A DNA stretch of 64,000 nt from Mediterraneibacter massiliensis (lineage in GTDB: Bacteria > Bacillota > Clostridia > Lachnospirales > Lachnospiraceae): positions 1,728,371-1,792,370 of the forward strand of contig NZ_LN913001.1 of NCBI RefSeq assembly GCF_001487105.1, read 5' to 3'. The notes below the pieces were generated by a model. The model made no database searches. It was not told the origin of the DNA and worked only from the letters and a program-made list of their open reading frames with translations. Of this stretch, positions 7,493 through 16,382 are shown in pieces. A program made the position numbers and the translations under genes. Positions within the stretch are counted from its first letter, which is position 1; each line of letters opens with the position of its first letter.

Positions 7493-8356
7493 ATGTCATT
7501 TATAAAACGCCATAAGATACTTTTTATATTATTTGCAGTAAGCATTTTCTTAATGATTAAAAATTCATCTATTCCATATTTTTTTGCTCCTCCTGCAATT
7601 ATATCATTTATTTTTGATGCTCCGAAAAGCGACTTTTTTTCGGGTATGGCTCAAATGATTGATATATTCACTTCTGCATATGTAACAAGTTTAGTTTTCT
7701 ATTATATGGTGGATTATCTTCCTGCTATAAAACAAGAAAAGAAAGCTAAAGAAATTATTGCACCTAAATTAGTAAGTTTATACCTGTATATTAGTGAACT
7801 CCTTGCAATGATTAAATATGCAGCAGAGCAAGAAAAACTATTGCAAACGGGAAAACCCGAAGATATGGATAAACTTCATTTCAAAAATAAAGTTATTCTA
7901 TGTAAGCAAAAGTCTTTCAAAAATGAAGTTGAAAACGGAACGACACCATACTCTTTTGATTTGTTGAAAGATTGTGACAACTTTAGGACGCTAATTCTAA
8001 ATATTTGCAACGAAATATCCGGCACGCCAAGCTTTTCCTATTGTGACACACAAGTAATACATATTATTTCAGAAATCCAACTGTCTGAATTGTTGCGAAT
8101 TTTACCGAAACCGAATGATTTTTTATTGCAATTTGATTTTGCTGATGTTTCATATTTAGGATTAGGTGAGGGGTATCAACAGCTTCTTTCAATTTACAAA
8201 GAACTAGCGGTTTTTGTTGATACAAGACATGGCTACGAAATGATAGACATATCAAAAGAGGAAATACAAGAGTGGCAAGAAGAACAAGTAGAGTCATTGA
8301 AAGAACACCCCGAAATAGCTCAAATACTTATTGCTAATCAAAGACAAAACAAATAA
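7493..8356 (+). CDS. Two-TM membrane protein of unknown function
   Basis: A 287-residue protein that I do not recognise. Residues ~8-35 and ~55-78 look like two membrane-spanning or re-entrant segments, then a long soluble helical domain (LVSLYLYISELLAMIKYAAEQ...) follows, ending in a charged tail (EEIQEWQEEQVESLKEH). Base composition is clearly more AT-rich than the relaxase and transfer genes on either side, which indicates later insertion. It is followed by its own terminator. A membrane-anchored sensor or defence effector is possible, but nothing specific supports this. Confidence 0.7.
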   Translation: MSFIKRHKILFILFAVSIFLMIKNSSIPYFFAPPAIISFIFDAPKSDFFSGMAQMIDIFTSAYVTSLVFYYMVDYLPAIKQEKKAKEIIAPKLVSLYLYISELLAMIKYAAEQEKLLQTGKPEDMDKLHFKNKVILCKQKSFKNEVENGTTPYSFDLLKDCDNFRTLILNICNEISGTPSFSYCDTQVIHIISEIQLSELLRILPKPNDFLLQFDFADVSYLGLGEGYQQLLSIYKELAVFVDTRHGYEMIDISKEEIQEWQEEQVESLKEHPEIAQILIANQRQNK

Positions 8357-8360
8357 AAAG

Positions 8361-8406
8361 ACGGGCAACAGCAGCCATGTAATCATAGCCGCCGCGCCCG
8401 TTTTTT
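8361..8406 (+). terminator. Rho-independent terminator of the plus-strand mobilisation segment
   Basis: ACGGGC (8361-8366) pairs with GCCCGT ending at 8401, then a T run to 8406. It closes transcription from mobC-relaxase-membrane protein before the convergent minus-strand genes. Confidence 0.75.
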
Positions 8407-8428
8407 GTGGGTACAGATGATTTGATAT

Positions 8429-8540
8429 GTTACGCAGTAGAACCCTAATTTCAAGGGAAAAGGTATTCTGTATCGCCTATGCCAGTTTCACGCCGTTTAT
8501 GCCCTGTAAATCAAGGCTCTTTTTGCCCTTATTGCGTAAC
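8429..8540. repeat. 112-bp element with terminal inverted repeats, copy 1
   Basis: Begins GTTACGCAGTA and ends with its near-exact inverse TATTGCGTAAC. Internal GGGAAAAGGTAT and AAATCAAGGCT boxes are shared with a second 112-bp copy in the same orientation at 27465-27576. The right end covers the last codons and stop of the Cys-rich VLP gene. The two copies bracket all the minus-strand transfer and replication genes. Confidence 0.75.
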
Positions 8541-8894
8541 CACCGCGCGTCGTTTCCTCATGCGCTCGGCTGCCTGTCTGCGGGTAATCCGTTTCCGGCA
8601 GTCCGGGCAGTATTTGACGCTGTTCGATTTTGATACAAAGAACGTGCCGCACTCGGTACAACGCTTTTTATCCTCGGTCTTGAAAAGCTCTGCATACAGT
8701 AGCTTATCAAGAGGAAGTACGGCAATCTGAAACCACTTGCATAAAAGCGAACAGGAAATAAGCTGCGGGCAGACATATTCCTCCCCGTCGTCCAATAAGA
8801 TACAGTGTCCGCGCTCGCAGTTGCAGCACTCCTTTTTTACAAGGCTGTTGACTTTTCGGCTCTGTGGCGGCGTAAGCCGCTTACCCCCGGTCAT
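8529..8894 (-). CDS. Cysteine-rich VLP domain protein
   Basis: A 121-residue protein of the family found at the end of Tn1549/CTn-type transfer regions. Cysteines occur as a cluster ECCNCERGHC (residues ~22-31) and later as CTECGTFF...CPDC, so at least one zinc ribbon is likely. The tail is Arg-rich. Its stop codon falls inside the 112-bp inverted-repeat element. The start overlaps the TTRAP gene by four bases. The role in transfer is not defined. Confidence 0.8.
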   Translation of the reverse strand: MTGGKRLTPPQSRKVNSLVKKECCNCERGHCILLDDGEEYVCPQLISCSLLCKWFQIAVLPLDKLLYAELFKTEDKKRCTECGTFFVSKSNSVKYCPDCRKRITRRQAAERMRKRRAVVTQ

Positions 8895-9103
8895 ACTTCA
8901 TCAGCGGCGAAAATGGCAAGCTCCGCATACTCGTTTTCTGTTAGCGGGGAGATTTTCTGTAAGGTGCGTTCTGCAAAGGGGCGCATATCCTCGTCCATGA
9001 ACGGCAGCGCAGCCGTCATATTTTCCATAAGCTGTGCTTTGCTTCCCTCATGGTAAATACTCAACAGGTTCATTTCTTCAACGGTCAGTCTAATCATGCT
9101 CAT
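8891..9103 (-). CDS. Transposon-transfer assisting (TTRAP) family protein
   Basis: A 70-residue acidic protein with the LTVEEMNLLSIYHEGSKAQLMENM opening split here into the family's typical N-terminal helices. Such genes are constant companions of the CTn transfer operons. It overlaps both neighbours by four bases (translational coupling). No enzymatic motif is seen. Confidence 0.85.
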   Translation of the reverse strand: MSMIRLTVEEMNLLSIYHEGSKAQLMENMTAALPFMDEDMRPFAERTLQKISPLTENEYAELAIFAADEV

Positions 9104-10044
9104 ACCTCCAATTCGTGATGTTTTGATTTTGCTGTCTTTTTCGGGACTTTTCGGGATTTTTCTGTTTGTAACTGCGCCCGGACAGAGGGAGGGGACTGTT
9201 TCATCTCTTTATTCCTCTCGCTTTTATCTATCAGCGCATAAACTCCATGCCTGCCCTCCAACGTAGATAAGGAAAGGCTTTTGTAAGGGAGCATGGAAAG
9301 CAGCCGTTCCATATCCTTATCCGTTGCCAGTGGAACAAAGCAGGGAGAAAGTTCTACCGCACAATGGGTCTTTTCGGGGCTGTCCGGTTCTCCAAGCCCT
9401 TTTACATTTTCCACAATCCGGCGGGCTTCTGCTTCAATCCGTCTGTCATGCAGGGCGGCGATATGTAACTGAAAATCCCTCTGCGTATGCGGTGTTCGTT
9501 TTTTCTGCTGTTCCCTCAAAAGGCTTTTTAAGGCTTCCGGGTCGTTTGGCTGTGCTTCAAAACGTATAAACTTTCCAAGTTGCGGGTCAGTGTCCCCGTC
9601 AAAATATTGTCCGGCAGGCTTTGTCAGCTCCCCATGCTCATAAATCAGCGTGTAGTTGTCGGCAGGGATTGATTTTTCGATTACTTCCCGGAAATGCTGC
9701 AAATAATCCAGTTCATAAAGATTGCCCTTGATTTTTTCCTGCTCTGTGCCTGTCAGTTCCACCGCATAGGCAAGGATAGTATCGCGGGTCTGTTCCCCGT
9801 AAAACCGCCATGTATTATGCTGCCTTGTGTCCTTTAGAAAAACGTCCCGTTCCCGGAAGCAGCACGTCCCGGACGGGCGGGAAAACCACAAAAGCCGTTT
9901 GTCCTCCGGGATAGGGCTTACCGCCGCTTTCTGCAAAATCTGTTTGTCTATGTCAAAATCGCTCTGATAAAAAGCGGTGTTCTGTTTCATTATGGCTTCA
10001 AGGGAAGCAATAACGTCCACATTTTCAAATTTTTGTAACTTCAT
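9100..10044 (-). CDS. CTn mobile-element protein with SVRAQL-type tail
   Basis: A 314-residue soluble protein. Residues ~1-270 contain alternating Phe/Tyr/Trp-rich segments (LLWFSRPSGTCCF, NTWRFYGEQTRDTILAYAVEL), and the C-terminus (SVRAQLQTEKSRKV) repeats the basic tail motif also seen at the end of the giant neighbour (SIRAQLKAAKEQ). This tail type is typical of DUF4316-bearing CTn proteins. Three bases separate it from the giant gene and it overlaps TTRAP by four. Its molecular function is unknown to me. Confidence 0.75.
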   Translation of the reverse strand: MKLQKFENVDVIASLEAIMKQNTAFYQSDFDIDKQILQKAAVSPIPEDKRLLWFSRPSGTCCFRERDVFLKDTRQHNTWRFYGEQTRDTILAYAVELTGTEQEKIKGNLYELDYLQHFREVIEKSIPADNYTLIYEHGELTKPAGQYFDGDTDPQLGKFIRFEAQPNDPEALKSLLREQQKKRTPHTQRDFQLHIAALHDRRIEAEARRIVENVKGLGEPDSPEKTHCAVELSPCFVPLATDKDMERLLSMLPYKSLSLSTLEGRHGVYALIDKSERNKEMKQSPPSVRAQLQTEKSRKVPKKTAKSKHHELEV

Positions 10045-10047
10045 AGG

Positions 10048-13000
10048 TCAGCTCCTTTCCAAATCCTGTGTTTTCTGTCTTGCCTGTTTCTTCGGTGCCT
10101 GTTCTTTCGCTGCTTTAAGCTGCGCCCGGATAGAGGACTTTTTCTCCGGCTCTGCCTGTTTCTTTTCTGCTTTGAGGGCTTCGGCGTATTCTGCAAGAGA
10201 AATCTGTCCTCCGGCTTTTGCCTTTTCTTCCAGTTCCGCAGCGGTCGGGGTGTTGTTTATCTGCCCGTCAATCATGTTGTAATTTTGCTCGGTGGTCTGT
10301 TCGGCAGCTTTCAGATAATTTTCCGGCTGCAAAAACTCCGGCACGTCCTTATACCCCAAGCTGTCTACATAGTGGGCGGTGTCCTGCCCGTTCTGATGAA
10401 GCACCACAATGTCGGAAACGGAAAGGCTGTGTCCCTTAAAATCTTTCGGGTGGTCGATATTAAAGCGGGTGTAAATATCTTCAAGGGAAGTCCCCGGCGT
10501 AAGAGGTGCGGAATAGACAAGTGTATAGTTTTTTGGGTCTACCCGGTGTCCGGCGGCAGTCAGACGGTCGTAAGGCTCAAAGCGCAAGTCCCTTGTTTCG
10601 TCCCCGCCTTTTATCTGATAAATGGAAAAGGTATCTTTATGCTGTGGGGCTTCCTGCTTCGGCTGCTCCTTTGCAGGTTGTTCCTGTGCGGCTACCTTTT
10701 GCTGCCGGATATGCGCCCGCTGTAACTCGGTAGGCTTTTCCCCGGTAATGGGTGCAATCGCCTTGACATAATCAGCCGCATAGTAGGCGTTACTGGTAAG
10801 CTGCCGCTGCCATGCCCCTGCTTTTGGCGACCAACGGAAGCCGTTGCTTTTTAAGGCTTCCCGCGTGGCTTCGTCTGGTTTATCTTCAAAGAGGATTTGC
10901 AGGCGGTTCGCTTCGGTGTTTGCTTCCACCTTGCCGCCGTCAAATTCCCACCCCACAAAACCGATTTCTTTTTGCAGTGAAAGGGATTTGATACGGTCTT
11001 TCACGCGCCGGATTTCTGCGCTGTTGTTGGATAACGTCCAAGTCGCAAAGGGCTTGTCCCCCAAATGCCAACTGCTCGCCATGTCTGCTTTCAGTTTTTC
11101 AAGCTGTTCCGGCGACAACTGCGGGCAGCCGTCAAGGGTCTTATGCTTGCGGTAGTAGGCGTTTACGGCTTTCATGGTTTCCTGCGATTTTTCAAGGATT
11201 TCCAATTTCTTTTCTAACTTTTGTACTGCCTGCGGGTCGTCTGCGCTGATACCGCCCATGCCGGTGCTGCGAATTTTATCAAGAAGTCCCTGTATGTCCT
11301 GCCATTCCCGGTAATTGCTGTCGCGGGCTGCGTTCTGCTTTTCTTTCTTCCTTGTGGGGAAGTTAGAGCCGCCTGCAATGAGGATAGATGGAACACGCGC
11401 GTCAATCTCATAGCCTTTGTTCATGTTCGCCGCCAGTTTCCGGGCGTAGGTGTCAAGCAGGCTGTCGATTTTCTCATGGTACATCGGGTCTACCCGCTGT
11501 TTCTGCCTTTCTGCAAGCTGTACGGCTTCATCAACATAATGCCTATATTCAGCCGTCGCGCTACCTTGCTTATAATCGGAAAAGCTGTTCATATCTTTTG
11601 CGCGTTTGGCGGCAGCTTCATTGATAGTGTAATAAGGGGTGGGTGCAGCCTGTTCCGGCTGTGCTTCTTTTTCCTGTACCGGGGCTGTTTCCTCGGGAAG
11701 CTCCGGCGCGGCTGCTTCTGCTTCGGGCTGTTTGGCGGCTTCCTGTGTGGGCTGTGCCTGTTCGGTGGTCTGCTCCTTATCCTGTGCCTTTTGGATTTCT
11801 GCAAAATGCCCGTCTATGGTATCAATCAGACTTGCGGCGGTGTTGCGGATTGTTTCAAGAGAGCCTTTCAGTTCTGCAAGTTCTTTTCCGCTGCTCCACC
11901 CGGCGATATACCCAAAAGAATAATCCGACGTATCAAGCCCGTAATGTTGGCAAACGGCATAAGCAACGCTTTCTGCCTGTACCTCGCGGGTGCGGCGGTC
12001 GGGACGTTCCGGCGCGTCTTTGTCTATGTCATGGAGTGTCGCATGGGCGATTTCATGGATTGCGGTCTTGATATTCTGCAATTCGTCCATGCCCTCGTTG
12101 ATAGAGATACGCTTTTCCTCATAATTGCAGCGTCCCTTTACGCTGCCGCCCAAGGCTTCAAAGGAAATGTCAAAAGGGGAAGTCCTTTCAAGGGCAGCGA
12201 AAAAATCCTGATACTGTTCCACGTCGCCCGTAAGCTCCTTTATCCCAAGGTCGGGCAGCTCCTTTCCCTCGGTCTGCGACACGTCAAAAACAGATACCAC
12301 ACGAAAGGCGGGGATTTGGATTTCCTTTTCCTCGGTAACGGCTTTCCCGTTCTTATCGAAAACAGGCTTTTGCGTGTCCGGGTCGATTTTTTCCACCTGT
12401 TTCTTAACGGTAAAGGGCGCGGGCGCAATTATCTTGATAGCTTTTTCTCCCGGCTTTACATGGCGGTCAAATTCCTTTTCCCATTGTTTATAACCTTTTA
12501 CAAGGCTGCCGCCCTGCATGGCGATAAGGATTGTATTGTTAAAGCTGTAATTGTGAAACTTTGACATGGTACGCAGATAATCAGCGTAGCGGTCGCTTTC
12601 ATAAATCCCCAAAATGCCCTGTTCCAGTCGGTCGGTAATCTCTTTCATCTTGTCGGCGGGTTTTTCAGAAGATAGGATAAGCGGGATAACCGGGCGCGGC
12701 TCTGTTTCGGGTGTAGCCTGTACCGCCATAGCAGCGTCAAGGTCTGCCTGTTCCTTTTCCTGTACTGGCGGCTGCGGCGTTACTCGGTATTCCTCCGGCA
12801 CGTCCCGTCCGTCGTACCACTGTGTAAAGGTGTTGCGGTTGTTGTAGATATAGCCCTGCTCGGTAAATCTGCCCCCGTCATTGATAGCAGCGTCGCGCCC
12901 GTATTCCTCATAAAGAAAATAGTTTTTTGCTTCTTCCGGCAGCTCCAACTCGTCCAGTTCTTCAATCAGATAATGCCCGTAATCTTCCTCACTTTTTACG

Positions 13001-13875
13001 GACGGATAAAGCCAGTAACAGTCAAGGTTTTGTGCAAGGTTTATAATGTCCTGCAAATCCCTTGTATGGTCGCCGTATGTGATAGCCGCAGTAAATTTTT
13101 CCCGGTCGTCGTCAAACTGCATTTTCAAAAGTTCGCCCAAATAATTCAGTTCGTCAAGGTTTTCAAGCTCGGTCAATTTCCCTGCCAGTCCCGCAATAGA
13201 GGACTGGTATTCTGTGATATGCAGCTCCCCGTAGTTTTTGCCGTCTATGCCGATACGGTCAAAGACTTCTTTCAAATGTTCGGCAGTCGTGGGGAATGAT
13301 ACCCATTCGCCCGTAGGCCTGCCCTCGGTGTACTTCCCAAGATTGGAAAGATAGCCGCTTAAAATCGGTTGTTCCATGCGTTCACTCCTTTCTTTTTCAA
13401 TCATGCGGTGCATAAGTTCGTAGTCCTCTATGCTCATGCTCCCGTCAAAAATGTAGGGGTCGGGTTCTTCGCCGTCCCGGTAGGCTTTTTCAGAGAACGG
13501 AAGCCCCGCAGCATGGGCGGCGGCTCTTGCTTCCTCGATAAGCTCCGGCGGCAGCCTGTCGTCGTGGGCTTCGATAAATTCCCCGATATTGCTATATCCG
13601 TTTTCGTAGTGGCGGCGCACCCCGGCGGTCAGCTCGTCAAGGTTCATATCCTCGCCAAGATAGCCGGAATAATAGCCGTTTACCACAACGGCGGCAGGGT
13701 CAGCCTGTTTGATTTCTTCCATGCGGCTTCTGTCCTCCGGGTAGAGAATATCGCCCATTTCAAGGTGGAAATATTCCGCGTTCCAAGAACGTCCCGTTTT
13801 CCAAAACGCCACCCAAGCGATACCGTCCCTTAATTCTTCTTGATAGTCCTTTACGGTGTCCCGTAAACTTGCCAT
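10048..13875 (-). CDS. Giant multi-domain CTn protein (ArdC-like, zincin motif, YodL, DUF4316)
   Basis: 1275 residues from ATG 13875 (MASLRDTVKDYQ), which has AAAGGAGG upstream. Visible blocks are: an N-terminal acidic module (~1-150); an ArdC-type ssDNA-binding segment (~410-560, YLRTMSKFHNYSFNNTILIA); a metallopeptidase-like HEIAHATLH motif (~625); a linker rich in Gln/Glu/Pro; a DNA-mimic-like FRWSPKAGAWQRQLT block (~1030); a YodL domain (~1100-1190, FSIYQIKGGDETRDLRF); and a C-terminal DUF4316-like basic tail. Proteins of this type (LtrC-like) are thought to protect or process incoming ssDNA; anti-restriction is an inference from ArdC. A 447-codon open frame on the opposite strand is a compositional shadow. 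Confidence 0.85.
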   Translation of the reverse strand: MASLRDTVKDYQEELRDGIAWVAFWKTGRSWNAEYFHLEMGDILYPEDRSRMEEIKQADPAAVVVNGYYSGYLGEDMNLDELTAGVRRHYENGYSNIGEFIEAHDDRLPPELIEEARAAAHAAGLPFSEKAYRDGEEPDPYIFDGSMSIEDYELMHRMIEKERSERMEQPILSGYLSNLGKYTEGRPTGEWVSFPTTAEHLKEVFDRIGIDGKNYGELHITEYQSSIAGLAGKLTELENLDELNYLGELLKMQFDDDREKFTAAITYGDHTRDLQDIINLAQNLDCYWLYPSVKSEEDYGHYLIEELDELELPEEAKNYFLYEEYGRDAAINDGGRFTEQGYIYNNRNTFTQWYDGRDVPEEYRVTPQPPVQEKEQADLDAAMAVQATPETEPRPVIPLILSSEKPADKMKEITDRLEQGILGIYESDRYADYLRTMSKFHNYSFNNTILIAMQGGSLVKGYKQWEKEFDRHVKPGEKAIKIIAPAPFTVKKQVEKIDPDTQKPVFDKNGKAVTEEKEIQIPAFRVVSVFDVSQTEGKELPDLGIKELTGDVEQYQDFFAALERTSPFDISFEALGGSVKGRCNYEEKRISINEGMDELQNIKTAIHEIAHATLHDIDKDAPERPDRRTREVQAESVAYAVCQHYGLDTSDYSFGYIAGWSSGKELAELKGSLETIRNTAASLIDTIDGHFAEIQKAQDKEQTTEQAQPTQEAAKQPEAEAAAPELPEETAPVQEKEAQPEQAAPTPYYTINEAAAKRAKDMNSFSDYKQGSATAEYRHYVDEAVQLAERQKQRVDPMYHEKIDSLLDTYARKLAANMNKGYEIDARVPSILIAGGSNFPTRKKEKQNAARDSNYREWQDIQGLLDKIRSTGMGGISADDPQAVQKLEKKLEILEKSQETMKAVNAYYRKHKTLDGCPQLSPEQLEKLKADMASSWHLGDKPFATWTLSNNSAEIRRVKDRIKSLSLQKEIGFVGWEFDGGKVEANTEANRLQILFEDKPDEATREALKSNGFRWSPKAGAWQRQLTSNAYYAADYVKAIAPITGEKPTELQRAHIRQQKVAAQEQPAKEQPKQEAPQHKDTFSIYQIKGGDETRDLRFEPYDRLTAAGHRVDPKNYTLVYSAPLTPGTSLEDIYTRFNIDHPKDFKGHSLSVSDIVVLHQNGQDTAHYVDSLGYKDVPEFLQPENYLKAAEQTTEQNYNMIDGQINNTPTAAELEEKAKAGGQISLAEYAEALKAEKKQAEPEKKSSIRAQLKAAKEQAPKKQARQKTQDLERS

Positions 13876-13987
13876 GTGTAACCTCCTTTCCAAAGAGCAG
13901 CGCGGACGCTGCATGTTCCGGTTTCATCATTCAGTACCCCGCGCCCGCGTTTTTGCCAAAGATTTTAGAGATTTTTTCAAGATTTCA

Positions 13988-14088
13988 GAGGGTTTGGGAC
14001 ACTTCCCAACAAGCAAAAAATCCCCGCCGTTCTCGGTAGAGAAAGCAGGGATTTTACGGAAAAGGGTACTCTTTTCCTATGCTTGCTA
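13988..14088 (-). other. Putative oriT-like sequence, copy 2 (inverted)
   Basis: 13988-14015 is the exact reverse complement of 5731-5758, and 14055-14088 is the exact reverse complement of 5659-5692. It lies between topB and the giant ArdC-type gene. The 39 bases between the two blocks differ from copy 1 and carry the topB terminator instead. See copy 1 for the hairpin description. Confidence 0.65.
14016..14055 (-). terminator. Terminator after topB
   Basis: On the minus strand AATCCC-TGC pairs with GC-GGGGATT across a 17-20 base loop and is followed by TTTTTT. It is nested inside oriT-like copy 2. Confidence 0.6.
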
Positions 14089-14093
14089 TTCAG

Positions 14094-16184
14094 TTATTTC
14101 TTCCTCGGAAGCTCCACCCGGTAGTTGACATATTTCCCGCCCGTATCAGCCAATACGATAGTTCCGTCGTAGGTCTTGCCCGTCTTTGGGGAATAGAGCT
14201 TTTTTACATTTACCTTGCCGGATTTTAAGAGTGTAGCGGCAATCTTCGGGGTAAAGGTTACTTTTCGTTCTTCAAAGAAACGGTCATTTTTCCACATGGT
14301 AAAGATACATTCCTTGTTGCTGCAATAGTAATTCTTCTTTCCCTCATAGACAGGAGAACCGCAGCGGGGGCAGCTTCCCAACGCTTCCCGTTCCGGCTTG
14401 AACATCTGCGCTTTATTATCAGAAAGAAATGGATAGGTCTTTACCAGTTCCCGCGCCATATCCTCGATACCCTCTATAAATGCGGCGGGGTCTGCCTTGC
14501 CTTTTGCAATCTGCGTCAGATTGTTTTCCCATTCTGCGGTAAGCTGCGGGCTTGTCAAGGTGTCCGGTAGGACGCACACAAGGTTGATACCGTCCTTTGT
14601 AGGAAGTAGCTGCTTGCCTTTTCGCTCCACAAAGCCGCCCTTTACCAGTTTTTCAATGACGGCGGCGCGGGTGGCGGGCGTTCCAAGCCCTTTGCGTTCT
14701 GCGTCCGGGTCGGTGTCCTCGCTTCCGGCGCGCTCCATAGCAGAGAGTAGCGACGCTTCGTTGTGAGGTTTCGGCGGTGTTGTGTCATGCTCCGTTACCG
14801 TTGCCGCCGGATTTTCAAAAGTCTGCCCCTCGGTAAATGGCGGCAGGGTCTTTTCTGTGTCGCTGTCTGCGTCGTCCGTTTCGGGCTTGTTCTTTAAGGC
14901 TGCCCTGTATTTTCGGTCAATCTCTTTCCAACCCTCACAAAGAATGGTTTTGCCCCTTGCGGTAAAGGGCTGTCCGGCACATTCAAATGTAGCTTTAACT
15001 GCTTCAAAGGTATGTACTGCGGCGGTCGCCATGAGCAGACGCGCCCCGGCAAGGGTAAGGATATTTTTTTCACTTTCCGGCAGCGTGGTAATATCAGTCT
15101 TTGCAAGCTCCATAGTGGGGATAATAGCGTGGTGGTCGGATACCTTTTTACTGTTCAGCACCTTTGCAAGCTCCGGCGTGAAGTCTTTTCCCGCCATAAA
15201 AGAAAACTTTCCACAAAGCAGCTTGATAATGCCCGCCGTTGTGTCGCCCATGTCGTCAGTCAGATAGCTGCTGTCGGTTCTCGGATAAGTAAGCAAACGC
15301 TTTTCATACAGGGCTTGTGCAAGGTCAAGGGTCTGTTTTGCGGTATAGCCGAAAATACGGTTTGCTTCCCTCTGTAAAGAAGTAAGGTCAAAGAGTTTCG
15401 GCGGGGCTGCGGTCTTTTTCTCTTTTACAAGGGAAGTGCAGACTGCTTTTGACACTTCACAAGTCGTTTTTAATGCGTCGGCTTCTGCCTTATCTGAAAT
15501 TCGTTCACTTGCAGCTTCCGCGCCGGATAAGGCAAGGCGCACATGGTAGTATTTTTCTTTCTTGAACGTGGTAATCGCTGCGTCCCGGTCAACAAGCATT
15601 TTTAAGGTCGGGGTCTGTACGCGCCCCACGTTCAAGGTATGATTGTAAAGGACAGAAAAAAGACGGGTTGCGTTGATACCGATTAGCCAGTCAGCCTTTG
15701 CCCTGCATAATGCGGAAGCAAAGAGCGCGTCGTATTCCTCGCCGTTCTTCAGATGTGCAAATCCCTCTTTGATAGCAGCTTCTTCCATTGAGGAAATCCA
15801 CAAGCGGCGCATGGGCTTCCTGCACCCGGCAACTTCATAGACAAAGCGGAAAATGAGTTCTCCCTCGCGCCCTGCGTCGCAGGCATTTACCACTTCGGAA
15901 ACGTCTGCCCGGTGCATAAGTTCCTTTAAGGTTTTGAATTGCTTTTCCTTGTCAGAAGCAACGGTGTATTTCCATTCCTGCGGCAAAATCGGTAAGCTGT
16001 CATAACTCCACTTTTTATACTGTTCCCCGTAGGCGGCAGCTTCGGAAAGCCCTACCAAATGTCCCACGCACCAAGAAACGATATAGCCGCTTCCTGTGAG
16101 AAATCCGTCTTTCTTTTCCTTTGCCCCAAGTACGGCAGCGATTGTCTGCGCCACACTGGGCTTTTCTGCGATAACTAAAATCAA
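14094..16184 (-). CDS. topB: Type IA DNA topoisomerase III
   Basis: A 696-residue protein. The TOPRIM domain opens with MILVIAEKPSVAQTIAAVLGA and contains the acidic DAGREGE motif (~105). The catalytic tyrosine is in LTYPRTDSSYL (~300). The C-terminal zinc ribbon CPRCGSPVYEG...CSNKEC (~605-630) is complete. Element-encoded TopB decatenates or relaxes DNA during conjugative processing and is a fixed part of Tn1549-type modules. Length agrees with the family. Confidence 0.95.
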   Translation of the reverse strand: MILVIAEKPSVAQTIAAVLGAKEKKDGFLTGSGYIVSWCVGHLVGLSEAAAYGEQYKKWSYDSLPILPQEWKYTVASDKEKQFKTLKELMHRADVSEVVNACDAGREGELIFRFVYEVAGCRKPMRRLWISSMEEAAIKEGFAHLKNGEEYDALFASALCRAKADWLIGINATRLFSVLYNHTLNVGRVQTPTLKMLVDRDAAITTFKKEKYYHVRLALSGAEAASERISDKAEADALKTTCEVSKAVCTSLVKEKKTAAPPKLFDLTSLQREANRIFGYTAKQTLDLAQALYEKRLLTYPRTDSSYLTDDMGDTTAGIIKLLCGKFSFMAGKDFTPELAKVLNSKKVSDHHAIIPTMELAKTDITTLPESEKNILTLAGARLLMATAAVHTFEAVKATFECAGQPFTARGKTILCEGWKEIDRKYRAALKNKPETDDADSDTEKTLPPFTEGQTFENPAATVTEHDTTPPKPHNEASLLSAMERAGSEDTDPDAERKGLGTPATRAAVIEKLVKGGFVERKGKQLLPTKDGINLVCVLPDTLTSPQLTAEWENNLTQIAKGKADPAAFIEGIEDMARELVKTYPFLSDNKAQMFKPEREALGSCPRCGSPVYEGKKNYYCSNKECIFTMWKNDRFFEERKVTFTPKIAATLLKSGKVNVKKLYSPKTGKTYDGTIVLADTGGKYVNYRVELPRKK

Positions 16185-16196
16185 TGATAATTCCTC

Positions 16197-16382
16197 CTAT
16201 CGTTCGGTCTGTCGTTTGGTTTCCAGTTTTCTGATACAGTACCCCACACAAGGGGACTGCCCCTTGTAAGGGCAGCCCGCGCAGCGTGGGGAAGAAAGCT
16301 CCGGCGGGGCTTTTTCCCCTTTGCCATAGTCCGGTTTCTGTATCATCATCTTTTCAAAGGGATTGTCGGTAAACAGGGTCAT
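16197..16382 (-). CDS. Small cysteine-rich mobile-element protein
   Basis: A 61-residue protein with Cys-rich CAGCPYKGQSPCVGYC near the C-terminus, a probable metal site. The opening TLFTDNPFEKMMIQKP is a pattern I associate with CTn modules at this position between topB and DUF4366. It overlaps the DUF4366 gene by four bases. The function is unknown. Confidence 0.7.
   Translation of the reverse strand: MTLFTDNPFEKMMIQKPDYGKGEKAPPELSSPRCAGCPYKGQSPCVGYCIRKLETKRQTER

Noticed and set aside
11221..12564. 447-codon open frame on the plus strand
   Set aside because: It lies opposite the giant ArdC/YodL-type gene, has no RBS or domain, and is Cys/Phe-rich as expected for antisense of GC-rich coding DNA.
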